Assembly: GCF_021502725.1 (NCBI RefSeq)
Contig: NZ_JAKFFS010000007.1
Location: 62,001-126,000 of the forward strand
DNA from: Dyadobacter sp. CY345
GTDB taxonomy: Bacteria > Bacteroidota > Bacteroidia > Cytophagales > Spirosomataceae
DNA length: 64,000 bases
Direction: 5' to 3'
Shown piece by piece: positions 36,550-44,142 of this stretch (positions are counted from its first letter, which is position 1; the number at the start of each line of letters is the position of its first letter). The notes beneath the pieces were generated by a model. That model did not search any database and was not told the DNA's origin. It saw only the letters and a program-made list of their open reading frames with translations. The translations under genes were made by a program, and so were the position numbers.

Positions 36550-37452
36550 CTATTGAACGACAATGGTCACGCGTCGGTTTGCACGTTTTCCTGCTGGGGT
36601 ATCATTAGGAGCCTTAGGATCGGCTTCACCTTTTCCAGCCGTCAAAATCCTGTCAGCAGGCATACCTAGCGCGACAAATTTTGCCTTGACAATGTTAGCG
36701 CGCTTCTTAGAAAGTTTAAGATTCCACTCAGCACTATCATCGCTGTCGGTATAGCCAGTCAGCAACAATTTTTTGTCTTTATTCTCTGACAGAAACTTCT
36801 TAGCTTCTTCAAGAAACTTGCCATTTTCGGCCGTTTTTATATATTCTGTGCTGGCTGTTGGGAAGTAAAGATCGAGCGGTTTGAAAATACTCTCGTACTT
36901 CTGTTCGTTCGCCAGATCGGTTTCGGTTACAGCAATACGTTTTGCGAAAGTGAAGTCTATCCCGCCACTCATAGAATCCGGACTGAAAGTAATGGCATCG
37001 CTTAATTTCCCGTTCAAAATAAACAAAGAGTCAGGCAAACCTTTTCCGGTAAGATACGTCTTGATACCCGCTGCACGAGCAATTCCCAGATTTGGGAAAC
37101 TGGTCGCATTGGTCTCCTGCGAAGAATACAAACCGGTAATTGTAATAATTTTGCCTGGATTGGCAGCTGCGAAAGAAGCAAGTGAATCGATTTCAGCTTG
37201 TACTCCAGATAAATTTGCATCTGCACCTGATTTGGCGAAACCAAAATTTCCAGGCGATTGAAGATTGAATGCTGTGCCGTCTGTAATGGTTAACGGCGTG
37301 ATTGAAATTGTTGGTGTGTTAGTGTCGGTATTTACCGTAGACGTTGAGAGTGGCGCATCGCAGAGCTGCTTTATTTTACATACGTGCCAATAGGTTGAGC
37401 CTCCCATCCAGCCAATAAGTAAAATCCACCAAAGTGTTTTGTTGTTTGACAT
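36550..37452 (-). CDS. Inner-membrane-anchored protein with tandem OmpA domains, the first degenerate
   Basis: A 300-residue protein with an N-terminal membrane helix (about 7-24, WWILLIGWMGGSTYWHV) that predicts a periplasmic body. The C-terminal OmpA domain (about 190-300) is canonical: VYFPTAS-type start, LTGYTDSDDSAEWNLKLSKKRA with the DAP-binding Asp and Arg, and GKGEADPKAPNDTPAGKRANRRV. The N-terminal half repeats the fold (IDSLASFAAANPGKIITITGLYSS, NLGIARAAGIKTYL), but the key Asp is lost, so that copy probably does not grip peptidoglycan. It heads the gene set with the two HhH genes, spacing 30 bases. Ligand binding to peptidoglycan is family knowledge, not shown here. Confidence 0.82.
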   Translation of the reverse strand: MSNNKTLWWILLIGWMGGSTYWHVCKIKQLCDAPLSTSTVNTDTNTPTISITPLTITDGTAFNLQSPGNFGFAKSGADANLSGVQAEIDSLASFAAANPGKIITITGLYSSQETNATSFPNLGIARAAGIKTYLTGKGLPDSLFILNGKLSDAITFSPDSMSGGIDFTFAKRIAVTETDLANEQKYESIFKPLDLYFPTASTEYIKTAENGKFLEEAKKFLSENKDKKLLLTGYTDSDDSAEWNLKLSKKRANIVKAKFVALGMPADRILTAGKGEADPKAPNDTPAGKRANRRVTIVVQ

Positions 37453-37550
37453 AATTATTTAAGGATTAATTTCTTATATGGACTGAAATAACCGGATTCG
37501 GTCACATAAATTTAATCTCTAAATAGATTTTTTCAAGATTTAATGAAAGC

Positions 37551-37582
37551 AAAAATCCCGGATAGCTATATCCGGGATTTTT
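37551..37582. terminator. Bidirectional terminator at the end of rho
   Basis: AAAAATCCCGGATA-GCTA-TATCCGGGATTTTTT: 14-bp perfect stem starting 3 bases past the rho stop on the minus strand. Confidence 0.9.
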
Positions 37583-37584
37583 TA

Positions 37585-39516
37585 TTATCGGTTCATTGAG
37601 ATCAAGAACTCCTCGTTGTTCCGTGTGCCTTTCATATGATCGAGAAGGAAATCCATTGATTCCATCGCGTTCATATCAGACATATGTTTTCTCAAAATCC
37701 AGACCTTTTTCAACGTCTCTTTATCCAGAAGCAAATCTTCTCTACGAGTACCAGACGCCATAACATCGATAGCCGGGAATACGCGTTTATTTGAAAGTTT
37801 ACGATCCAGTTGAAGTTCCATGTTACCAGTACCCTTGAATTCTTCAAAGATAACTTCGTCCATTTTTGAACCTGTATCAATCAAAGCAGTTGCAATAATG
37901 GTCAAAGAACCACCATTTTCAACATTTCTTGCCGCTCCGAAGAAACGTTTTGGTTTGTGTAAAGCGTTGGCATCAACACCACCTGAAAGAATTTTACCGG
38001 ATGAAGGCACCACCGTGTTGTATGCACGGGCCAGACGTGTGATAGAATCCAGAAGGATAACCACGTCATGTCCGCATTCCACCATTCTTTTTGCTTTTTC
38101 AAGAACGATACTCGCCACTTTTACATGACGGTCTGCCTGCTCATCAAATGTTGAGGCAATAACTTCTGCCCGAACACTGCGCTGCATATCTGTAACCTCT
38201 TCCGGACGCTCATCGATCAAAAGGATTAACAAAAATACCTCAGGGTGATTGCGTGTAATAGCGTTTGCGATTTCTTTTAAAAGAACCGTTTTACCCGTTT
38301 TTGGCTGGGCAACGATCATTCCACGTTGACCTTTTCCAATTGGCGCGAACAAATCAAGGATACGAGTTGAATATTGGTCAGGACGGCCGCTCAATCTTAA
38401 ACATTCTTCCGGGAAAAGCGGAGTAAGGTATTCAAACGGAATACGGTCTCTGATTTCCTCAGTTGTTTTCCCGTTGACCGTTTCAACGCGAAGCAATGCA
38501 AAATATTTTTCACCCTCTTTCGGAGGACGAATCTGACCTTTTACAGTATCACCTGTTTTTAAGCCAAATAATTTTATTTGTGACGGTGATACATATATAT
38601 CATCAGGACTGGCCAGATAATTGTAATCAGCGGATCTCAAAAATCCGTATCCACCATCCTGCATAATCTCCAAAACTCCTTCATTGACGATCAAACCGTC
38701 AAATTCACGAACGTAATTGTTATAATTACGTTTGATCTTATTTGAAGGATCTTCTCTCTGCTGGGAAGGACTGTTATTAGGGGTGCTGCGTTCAGTATTT
38801 TCTGCCTGCTGTTGCGCTGGTTTCTCCTCAGAGGCGCTAACTGTAACATTTTGAGATGTTTCAGTATTGTCAGCTTGCGTGATGGAATCATTCTGTCCCG
38901 TGCTTTCTGCTGGTGCGGCAGCTTCTTCCAGGCCCAAATCATCCATCGTATCTCCATCCTCATCATGCTGAGGGGTAGTATCTATATTTTTAGAAAAAAT
39001 CTCTTTTTTCGGAGCATCAAATTTCTTTCCGGTCCTTTCAAAGTTTCTGGCAGGAGCCTCTCTTCTTGCAGGAACTTCCGCTCTTGCAGGTGCTTCACGA
39101 CGCTCCGGCGTTTCACTTATTGCAGGAGTTTCGTTCGTTGCCGCAGGAGTTACAGCTGTTTCTGCTGGAACCTCAACAGCTCTGGGTGTTGTGTCAAAAA
39201 GCGGAGCCGAACTGCTGGGCGCATTTTCCTTTCTCGGTTTTCCGGTGCGGGCGTTAATAGGTTTCGCAGATACAGGCGTTTCGTTAGCGACTGTACGTCG
39301 TGCTCTTTTTTTCTTAGGCTCGTCGCCTTCAAAAGCCTCCGATTCAGTAAGGGTATCAACCGCAGGTGCGGAATTCTGCTGTGCTTCTTGTTGAGCAATA
39401 ATTCTGGAGACTAATTCTTTTTTAGGAAGTTTAGCATAATCCTGAATGCCAGTGTTTCCTGCTATTTCTTTCAGCTCAGACAGAAGCTTAAGGTTTAATT
39501 CATCAATTGTAAGCAT
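37585..39516 (-). CDS. rho: Transcription termination factor Rho
   Basis: I start at ATG 39516 (MLTIDELNLKLLSELKEIAGNTG), giving 643 residues; upstream codons add a hydrophobic tail alien to the family. Rho_N (about 1-45) is followed by a low-complexity insertion of about 230 residues rich in Ala, Pro, Glu, Arg and Asn, as in many Bacteroidota. Then come an RNA-binding cold-shock fold (VLEIMQDGGYGFLR), a Walker A variant AQPKTGKTVLLKEIANAI, Walker B LILLIDERPEEVTDM, and the Q/R-loop region with LDSITRLARAYNTVVPSSG. It is a hexameric helicase that ends transcription. A near-consensus -7 box (TATCTTTA at 39538-39531) would give a leader of about 10 bases. Confidence 0.97.
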   Translation of the reverse strand: MLTIDELNLKLLSELKEIAGNTGIQDYAKLPKKELVSRIIAQQEAQQNSAPAVDTLTESEAFEGDEPKKKRARRTVANETPVSAKPINARTGKPRKENAPSSSAPLFDTTPRAVEVPAETAVTPAATNETPAISETPERREAPARAEVPARREAPARNFERTGKKFDAPKKEIFSKNIDTTPQHDEDGDTMDDLGLEEAAAPAESTGQNDSITQADNTETSQNVTVSASEEKPAQQQAENTERSTPNNSPSQQREDPSNKIKRNYNNYVREFDGLIVNEGVLEIMQDGGYGFLRSADYNYLASPDDIYVSPSQIKLFGLKTGDTVKGQIRPPKEGEKYFALLRVETVNGKTTEEIRDRIPFEYLTPLFPEECLRLSGRPDQYSTRILDLFAPIGKGQRGMIVAQPKTGKTVLLKEIANAITRNHPEVFLLILLIDERPEEVTDMQRSVRAEVIASTFDEQADRHVKVASIVLEKAKRMVECGHDVVILLDSITRLARAYNTVVPSSGKILSGGVDANALHKPKRFFGAARNVENGGSLTIIATALIDTGSKMDEVIFEEFKGTGNMELQLDRKLSNKRVFPAIDVMASGTRREDLLLDKETLKKVWILRKHMSDMNAMESMDFLLDHMKGTRNNEEFLISMNR

Positions 39517-39973
39517 ACAGAAAATATACAGTAAAGATAACTTTACCAGATGATTAATGGGATAGTGAATATAGATGGAATATGATAAGAGCACGCAGCT
39601 CCTGGGTCACGTGATGGTCATTGATGCGTGAAATTCTATTTTTTTTGCGCAAGCCTAAACAAGCTGAGCAAAATGATAAACTAAGATGGATCAACTGGAA
39701 TTATTTGCAATTTATTGGAAATGAAGTGTGTAATTAAACTTTTTGAGTATTTTTCTTATCATCAGTTTTGAGAGCTGACGAACGTTGGACGTACTGAATA
39801 ATACAGGGGTGCTTTTTTATTAAAACGAAGGTACAAAAGCATTTAATAAAATGCAAATTCTATGTTTATGTTTTATTAAAAAGTGTTAAATTATTTTTAC
39901 AGGGGCATATTATGGCGCGGTGTTTCCGAGAATGCTAGTATTTCTCCCAATAAAAGAAGACTTTTGTGGAATT
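39517..39973. other. 457-base divergent intergenic region, no gene seen
   Basis: It separates rho and coaX. I find no credible ORF or RNA gene. TATCTTTA on the minus strand at 39538-39531 resembles a -7 box for rho. GCATTTAATAAAATGC near 39849-39864 is a weak hairpin. TCACGTGA at 39607-39614 is a palindrome of unknown meaning. Confidence 0.45.
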
Positions 39974-40696
39974 ATGAATATTGTCGTTGATTCGGGCAAC
40001 ACGTACGCAAAAATTGGTTGGTTTTCAGGAGATAACTTGCTTCGATATCAAACGATGCTAGGTTTTTCTGATCTTATTCAACTCATAAAATCAGAATTGC
40101 CTGAACGTATCATGTACTCTTCCGTGAGTCGTTCGACAGCAGAGTTTGTGGAAGCACTGGAAGAAAACTTACCGGTTTATAATCTTACAGGGGAAACGCC
40201 GGTGCCTATTCGAAAGGACTATGAAACGCCGCAAACCTTAGGTGCAGACAGGGTTGCAGCCGCGGTCGGGGCTAATTGGATGTTTCCTGATTCTGATGTG
40301 CTGGTGATTGACATGGGAACTTGCATCACTTATGATCTGGTAGATAGGGAAGGGGTTTTTCAGGGAGGTTTAATTTCTCCGGGTGTAAGAATGCGATTTA
40401 ACGCGCTTCATACGTTTACTAAAAGACTTCCGCTGTTTGATCCTGAGAGTAACCCGCAATTCATCGGGAAAAGTACAAAACAAGCGATGCAAAGTGGCGT
40501 GATGAACGGCATGTTGGCGGAGATTGAAGGAATAATTGAAAGGTATCGTAACAAAATGCCGGATTTGCGCGTAGTGGTATGTGGTGGTGACATACCTTTT
40601 TTTGAAAGTAGCCTGAAACCACCCATATTTGCAGTGCCGGAACTGGTATTAATTGGACTGAACAGAATTTTAACATATAATGTCGCTTTACAATAG
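39974..40696 (+). CDS. coaX: Type III pantothenate kinase CoaX
   Basis: Starting at ATG 39974 (MNIVVDSGNTYAKIGW) gives 240 residues, the family length; the GTG 54 bases upstream adds an unlikely tail. The ASKHA fold shows the phosphate-binding IVVDSGNTYAKIG (about 3-15), TLGADRVAAAVGA (about 92-104), the metal-binding DMGTCITYDLVD (about 120-131), and GGLISPGVRMRFNALHTFT with the pantothenate-binding Gly/Arg. It catalyses the first step of CoA synthesis and is not inhibited by CoA in this family. The next gene overlaps it by 17 bases. Confidence 0.95.
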   Translation: MNIVVDSGNTYAKIGWFSGDNLLRYQTMLGFSDLIQLIKSELPERIMYSSVSRSTAEFVEALEENLPVYNLTGETPVPIRKDYETPQTLGADRVAAAVGANWMFPDSDVLVIDMGTCITYDLVDREGVFQGGLISPGVRMRFNALHTFTKRLPLFDPESNPQFIGKSTKQAMQSGVMNGMLAEIEGIIERYRNKMPDLRVVVCGGDIPFFESSLKPPIFAVPELVLIGLNRILTYNVALQ

Positions 40697-41981
40697 AATA
40701 GGATTACTCACGATAGCAATTACGCTCGGATGCAATTGTTCGGTCTTAATATCAAAAGTTAATGCACAAGGTCTAGGGAATGCTCCTTATTCTTCTCTCG
40801 GAATGGGGGAGCTTTATACTGATGCATTTGCAGCTTCTAATGGAATGGGACAAGCGGGTGTAAGTACTGCCAGCAGTTTCGAAATTAACAATCTCAACCC
40901 TGCTTTGTGGATTAGAAACAAGTTTACAACACTTGATTTCGGTGCAATCGGACAATACAAACAAATCAATTCAGGATCAGACAAACAAACTAATTCAGGT
41001 GGTAACCTTGGCTATGTGGCTTTGTCGTTCCCGGTTGCGAAAAGATGGACGCTTGGTGTAAGTATTAAACCTTACAGCTTCGTTGATTATACCAATACGA
41101 CAACCCGAAATGTAGCAGGAACTCCTTTCAACGCTTACTATTATAACAGCGGGAAAGGTGGGGTCAACAAAGCTTCTCTTACCAACGCTGTTCAAGTTGG
41201 TAAATATTTAAGTCTTGGACTGGAAACTTCATATTTCTTTGGAAACGTAAGAAGATCCACAGAGGCGCTCATTCCTTTTGGCGACGGCAGCGATTATCTT
41301 GCCAGTATCAACGATCGGACAACATACAGTGATTTTGCTTTTAGGGGTGGAGCAGCATTGCGTCTTCCTGTAAAAAAAGATAATAAGCTATTTTTAAATG
41401 TTGGTGGTGCCTATACGCTTGGTACAAAACTGAATGCAATTCATACGACTTCATTTGAGCTGACCCAGGGATCTTATCCTGTAATCGAACCGGATACGCT
41501 GGTCAATCAAAGCAATGGTAATATGACATTGCCAACCCAATTTCAGGTTGGTTTCAGTTTTGAATGGCCGTATAAGCTTACTTTGGCTGCTGATTACAGC
41601 CATCAGGCATGGACGGAATACAGAAGCTTTGGAAGTAATAACCCTTCAAGCGGTTTGAAAGATGTCAACCGCCTGCACCTGGGTGTTGAGTATACGCCGA
41701 AGTTTGGTTCACTTAGCTATTTTGATAATGTTCGGTACCGTGCTGGTTTTAGTGCCGGCAATACGCCTTATGTTGTTAAAGAAACGAATGTGAAGGATAC
41801 CAATTTCAGTTTAGGCTTCACTTTCCCAATGGGTCGCGGTTATCAGAACTTTGTTTCTATTTCCTTTATCGGCGGACAGCGTGGCGTTATGGGAACCGGA
41901 CAGTTACGGGAACGTTACGGACGTGTATCGCTCGGATTAACATTGAGAGAGACGTGGTTTGTAAAACAAAAAATTGATTAA
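40680..41981 (+). CDS. Outer-membrane beta-barrel protein, FadL/OmpP1-like
   Basis: A 433-residue protein beginning with a signal peptide (hydrophobic about 8-24, cut near KVNAQ). It is made of alternating amphipathic strands, with LNPALWIRNKFTTLDFGAI after a hydrophilic N-terminal hatch-like part, ending with a short basic tail. The opening GLGNAPYSSLGMGELYTDAFAASNGMGQAGV resembles the FadL/OmpP1 hatch. It should be an outer-membrane channel for a hydrophobic substrate or an assembly factor. It lies between coaX (17-base overlap) and lptC, a neighbourhood common in Bacteroidota, and is probably co-transcribed. Confidence 0.72.
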   Translation: MSLYNRIGLLTIAITLGCNCSVLISKVNAQGLGNAPYSSLGMGELYTDAFAASNGMGQAGVSTASSFEINNLNPALWIRNKFTTLDFGAIGQYKQINSGSDKQTNSGGNLGYVALSFPVAKRWTLGVSIKPYSFVDYTNTTTRNVAGTPFNAYYYNSGKGGVNKASLTNAVQVGKYLSLGLETSYFFGNVRRSTEALIPFGDGSDYLASINDRTTYSDFAFRGGAALRLPVKKDNKLFLNVGGAYTLGTKLNAIHTTSFELTQGSYPVIEPDTLVNQSNGNMTLPTQFQVGFSFEWPYKLTLAADYSHQAWTEYRSFGSNNPSSGLKDVNRLHLGVEYTPKFGSLSYFDNVRYRAGFSAGNTPYVVKETNVKDTNFSLGFTFPMGRGYQNFVSISFIGGQRGVMGTGQLRERYGRVSLGLTLRETWFVKQKID

Positions 41982-42000
41982 TAAAATAAGACCTGAACGA

Positions 42001-42585
42001 ATGTTAGGTATTAAAAAGATATTCAGGATAAAGCAAAAAGGAGATAAATTTATATCTCCTTTTTGCTTTCTGGTGCTTTGCGGAATAATGTTCAGCGCAT
42101 GCGAGCAAAATAAAAACAAGGTTGGGAAAGCCTATACCGGACCCATTGAGACAGTTAACGGGGTACAGGTGAAATACAGCGAACAGGGTGCTTTAAAGGT
42201 ATTATTGAAAACGCCAAAGCAACTTCGTTTTCAAAATGAGGATAAAGTTTTTCCTGATACTGTTAATATTCATTTCTACGACCCGACCGGAACGACTGTT
42301 ATCACCCGTCTGCGCGCAGACTCCGGCCGGTTTGACCAACGTAAAAATGTTTACCTTGTGAAGGGGAATGTGCGTGTAGTGAAATCTGAGACGAAGGAAA
42401 TACTAACAACAACGGAGCTTAACTGGAGCCCGGAAACCAGAAAAGTTTTTACAGACAAGTTTGTAACCGTCAAAAATATGATCACGAAAGACGTAATTAA
42501 TGGAAACGGTATGGATGCGGATCAAGACTTTTCACACATCAAATTTAGAAAAGGGACTTTCAAAATGAAGTTTGAGGAGCTTTAA
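42001..42585 (+). CDS. lptC: LPS export ABC transporter periplasmic protein LptC
   Basis: I start at ATG 42001 (MLGIKKIFRIKQKGDKFI), 194 residues; a TTG 27 bases upstream is open but unneeded. After a basic n-region there is a hydrophobic stretch (about 18-32) with a lipobox-like FSAC, and then the beta-jellyroll body: ETVNGVQVKYSEQGALKVLLKTPKQLRF, ITRLRADSGRFDQRKNVYLVKGNVRV, and TTELNWSPETRKVF. These match the LptC/LptA fold, which passes LPS from the inner-membrane LptB2FG complex to LptA. It is the last gene after coaX and an OMP gene; its stop overlaps the convergent cytochrome gene by 3 bases. A hairpin lies in its 5' coding region. Confidence 0.85.
   Translation: MLGIKKIFRIKQKGDKFISPFCFLVLCGIMFSACEQNKNKVGKAYTGPIETVNGVQVKYSEQGALKVLLKTPKQLRFQNEDKVFPDTVNIHFYDPTGTTVITRLRADSGRFDQRKNVYLVKGNVRVVKSETKEILTTTELNWSPETRKVFTDKFVTVKNMITKDVINGNGMDADQDFSHIKFRKGTFKMKFEEL
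42033..42066. repeat. Perfect 14-bp inverted repeat inside the lptC 5' coding region
   Basis: GCAAAAAGGAGATA (42033-42046), six-base loop, TATCTCCTTTTTGC (42053-42066). It is terminator-like but AT-rich and lies about 30 bases after the chosen start codon. An RBS-like AGGAGA sits in the stem. Confidence 0.75.
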
Positions 42586-42995
42586 TTTTCCTTGCAATTT
42601 TCCAACGCTTTTGTCACCGTTGCAATTGGTGTAAAAAGGCTATCTTTTCCCCACTTCATATTCACGTATGTGATAATTTCCGCGATTTCTAACTCCTGTA
42701 ATTTAGGATTTGCAGGCATAGGTCTGTGAAATGGTTTGCCATTCACAATGATCGTATCTTTCATGCCATATTTTATAATACAAGCCATGGCAGCTTTGTC
42801 CTGAATAATTTTTGAACCAATAAGGGGCGGATACAAATTTGCCATACCCTCGCCGTCAGCCTGATGGCAATTTGCACAATTCAACGTGTATATCTGATAT
42901 CCTTCGGCGAAGTATTGCTCCGTTTTTAGCTCTTCTGCGCTTTGACAAGAAAATGCAGCGAGCGCAATAAAGATTATAAATCCTCTTTTGATCAT
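42582..42995 (-). CDS. c-type cytochrome lipoprotein
   Basis: Starting at ATG 42995 (MIKRGFIIFIALAAFSC) gives 137 residues with a lipobox (AFSC). The GTG at 43019 that overlaps the SCO stop would leave a leader alien to a signal peptide. One haem-binding CANCH motif (about residue 42) is followed by GEGMANLYPPLIGS and the distal Met in MPANPKLQELEIAEIITYV. A class I monohaem cytochrome c, probably an electron carrier in the periplasm, is the best reading. It lies downstream of the SCO gene, suggesting joint work in respiratory or copper-dependent redox chemistry. Confidence 0.9.
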   Translation of the reverse strand: MIKRGFIIFIALAAFSCQSAEELKTEQYFAEGYQIYTLNCANCHQADGEGMANLYPPLIGSKIIQDKAAMACIIKYGMKDTIIVNGKPFHRPMPANPKLQELEIAEIITYVNMKWGKDSLFTPIATVTKALENCKEN

Positions 42996-43018
42996 TAATT
43001 CAATGTCTTTTCGACACA

Positions 43019-43678
43019 CTATTTTTTATATTCTTCCAGCAATATTTTCATATCACGCATCAATTTCTGGGTTCCTTCATCAGTAGTCCCATCGTACATG
43101 CCCCGGATATGTTTTTCTTTATCAATTAAGATGAACGCACCGCTATGAAGAAAACCACCCTCTGCCGTTTTGTCTTCTTGCGCAGCGGATAAATAACTTT
43201 TTTGGCCCAATGCATAAATGTCTTCCTTGGGGCCTGTCAAAAATTGCCATTGCTTTCCCTCTACGCCAAGGTCTTTTGCAAATATATTTAAAACTTTTGG
43301 TGTATCATGCTCAGGATCAATCGTATGCGATAAGATCATTACATCCGGATTGTCTTTGAATTCTTTATAAACTTTAAGCATTTCTCGCTTCATAACCGGA
43401 CAGATGGTGGGGCAGGAGGTAAAGAAAAAATCAGTTACATAAATTTTCCCTTCTACTACTTTTTCAGATACTGTTTCGCCATATTGGTTAGTAAAAGAGA
43501 AAGGGGGAATGGTATTGTAAACCGTATCAATAACTTCTTCGCCATTCACTATTTTCTTCACCGCATCCCGTTCCCCTAATATCGGCAGCTTTTTATCACC
43601 ACTGTTGCAGCCTGACAAAAACGCTGCCAGTACAAAAACAAAAATTATATTAAAACGCCTTAACATTAAACCACTCAT
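43019..43678 (-). CDS. SCO1/SenC-family copper/thiol protein
   Basis: A 219-residue lipoprotein with a signal sequence ending LSGC (Cys about 24) and a thioredoxin fold. The copper-binding CxxxC is in FFTSCPTICPVMKREM (about 85-100), and the partner His is in GGFLHSGAFILID (about 175-187). SCO proteins deliver copper to cytochrome oxidase CuA sites or act in redox signalling. It sits between a lipoprotein gene and a cytochrome c gene, with gaps of 5 bases to the former and a stop-start overlap with an alternative start of the latter. No oxidase genes lie in the window. Confidence 0.93.
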   Translation of the reverse strand: MSGLMLRRFNIIFVFVLAAFLSGCNSGDKKLPILGERDAVKKIVNGEEVIDTVYNTIPPFSFTNQYGETVSEKVVEGKIYVTDFFFTSCPTICPVMKREMLKVYKEFKDNPDVMILSHTIDPEHDTPKVLNIFAKDLGVEGKQWQFLTGPKEDIYALGQKSYLSAAQEDKTAEGGFLHSGAFILIDKEKHIRGMYDGTTDEGTQKLMRDMKILLEEYKK

Positions 43679-43683
43679 AATTA

Positions 43684-44115
43684 CTAATCTAAAAATGCTT
43701 TTGCTTCCTGTATGTTTTTGGAAGTAATCTCTTTCACTGATACAATCTTATCTTTCTGCGCCTCGAAATATTGAATGGCCTCCGTCGGTTTCAATTTTTT
43801 CGCTGAATCTCCACGATATGCGTGCATCCAGTCCATCATTAATTTATCCGACTCATTAAGCTTTTGATTAATTTCCGTCGCTTTAATACGCTCCTGGGCA
43901 AGGTTATTTCCCGCTATTCCTTCATTTTGAAGGCTGTCCATCTGTATTATCTTCTTTGATAATTTTGATTTCAGCGTCATGATGTCGTCCATTTGCGGCA
44001 TCACATCATCATGAATACGCATTACTTCACTTTCCAGTTCCAATACTTTGTCAGCATCTTTATTACAAGAAAAAAGCAGACAACTAATTGCCAATACTAG
44101 TATATATTGTTTCAT
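43684..44115 (-). CDS. Small coiled-coil lipoprotein of unknown function
   Basis: A 143-residue protein with a lipobox (CLLFSC, Cys about 17) and a largely helical body with heptad-like acidic and basic runs (KVLELESEVMRIHDDVMPQMDDIMTLKSKLSKKIIQMDSLQNE). It ends SKNIQEAKAFLD. There is no recognised domain. It starts 27 bases after recN and 5 bases before the SCO gene, so it is probably in the same transcript and may aid the SCO/cytochrome pair. Similar small lipoproteins occur widely in Bacteroidota and are often annotated only as hypothetical. Confidence 0.7.
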   Translation of the reverse strand: MKQYILVLAISCLLFSCNKDADKVLELESEVMRIHDDVMPQMDDIMTLKSKLSKKIIQMDSLQNEGIAGNNLAQERIKATEINQKLNESDKLMMDWMHAYRGDSAKKLKPTEAIQYFEAQKDKIVSVKEITSKNIQEAKAFLD

Positions 44116-44142
44116 GTTTTTTGAGGGTTATTCGGTTAATTG

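Noticed and set aside
41974..42000. TTG start for lptC
   Set aside because: It would overlap the upstream OMP gene end and add nine residues with no signal function; ATG 42001 suffices.
42582..42585. Overlap of lptC and cytochrome c stop codons as a regulatory device
   Set aside because: A 3-base overlap of convergent stops is common in compact genomes and needs no special explanation.
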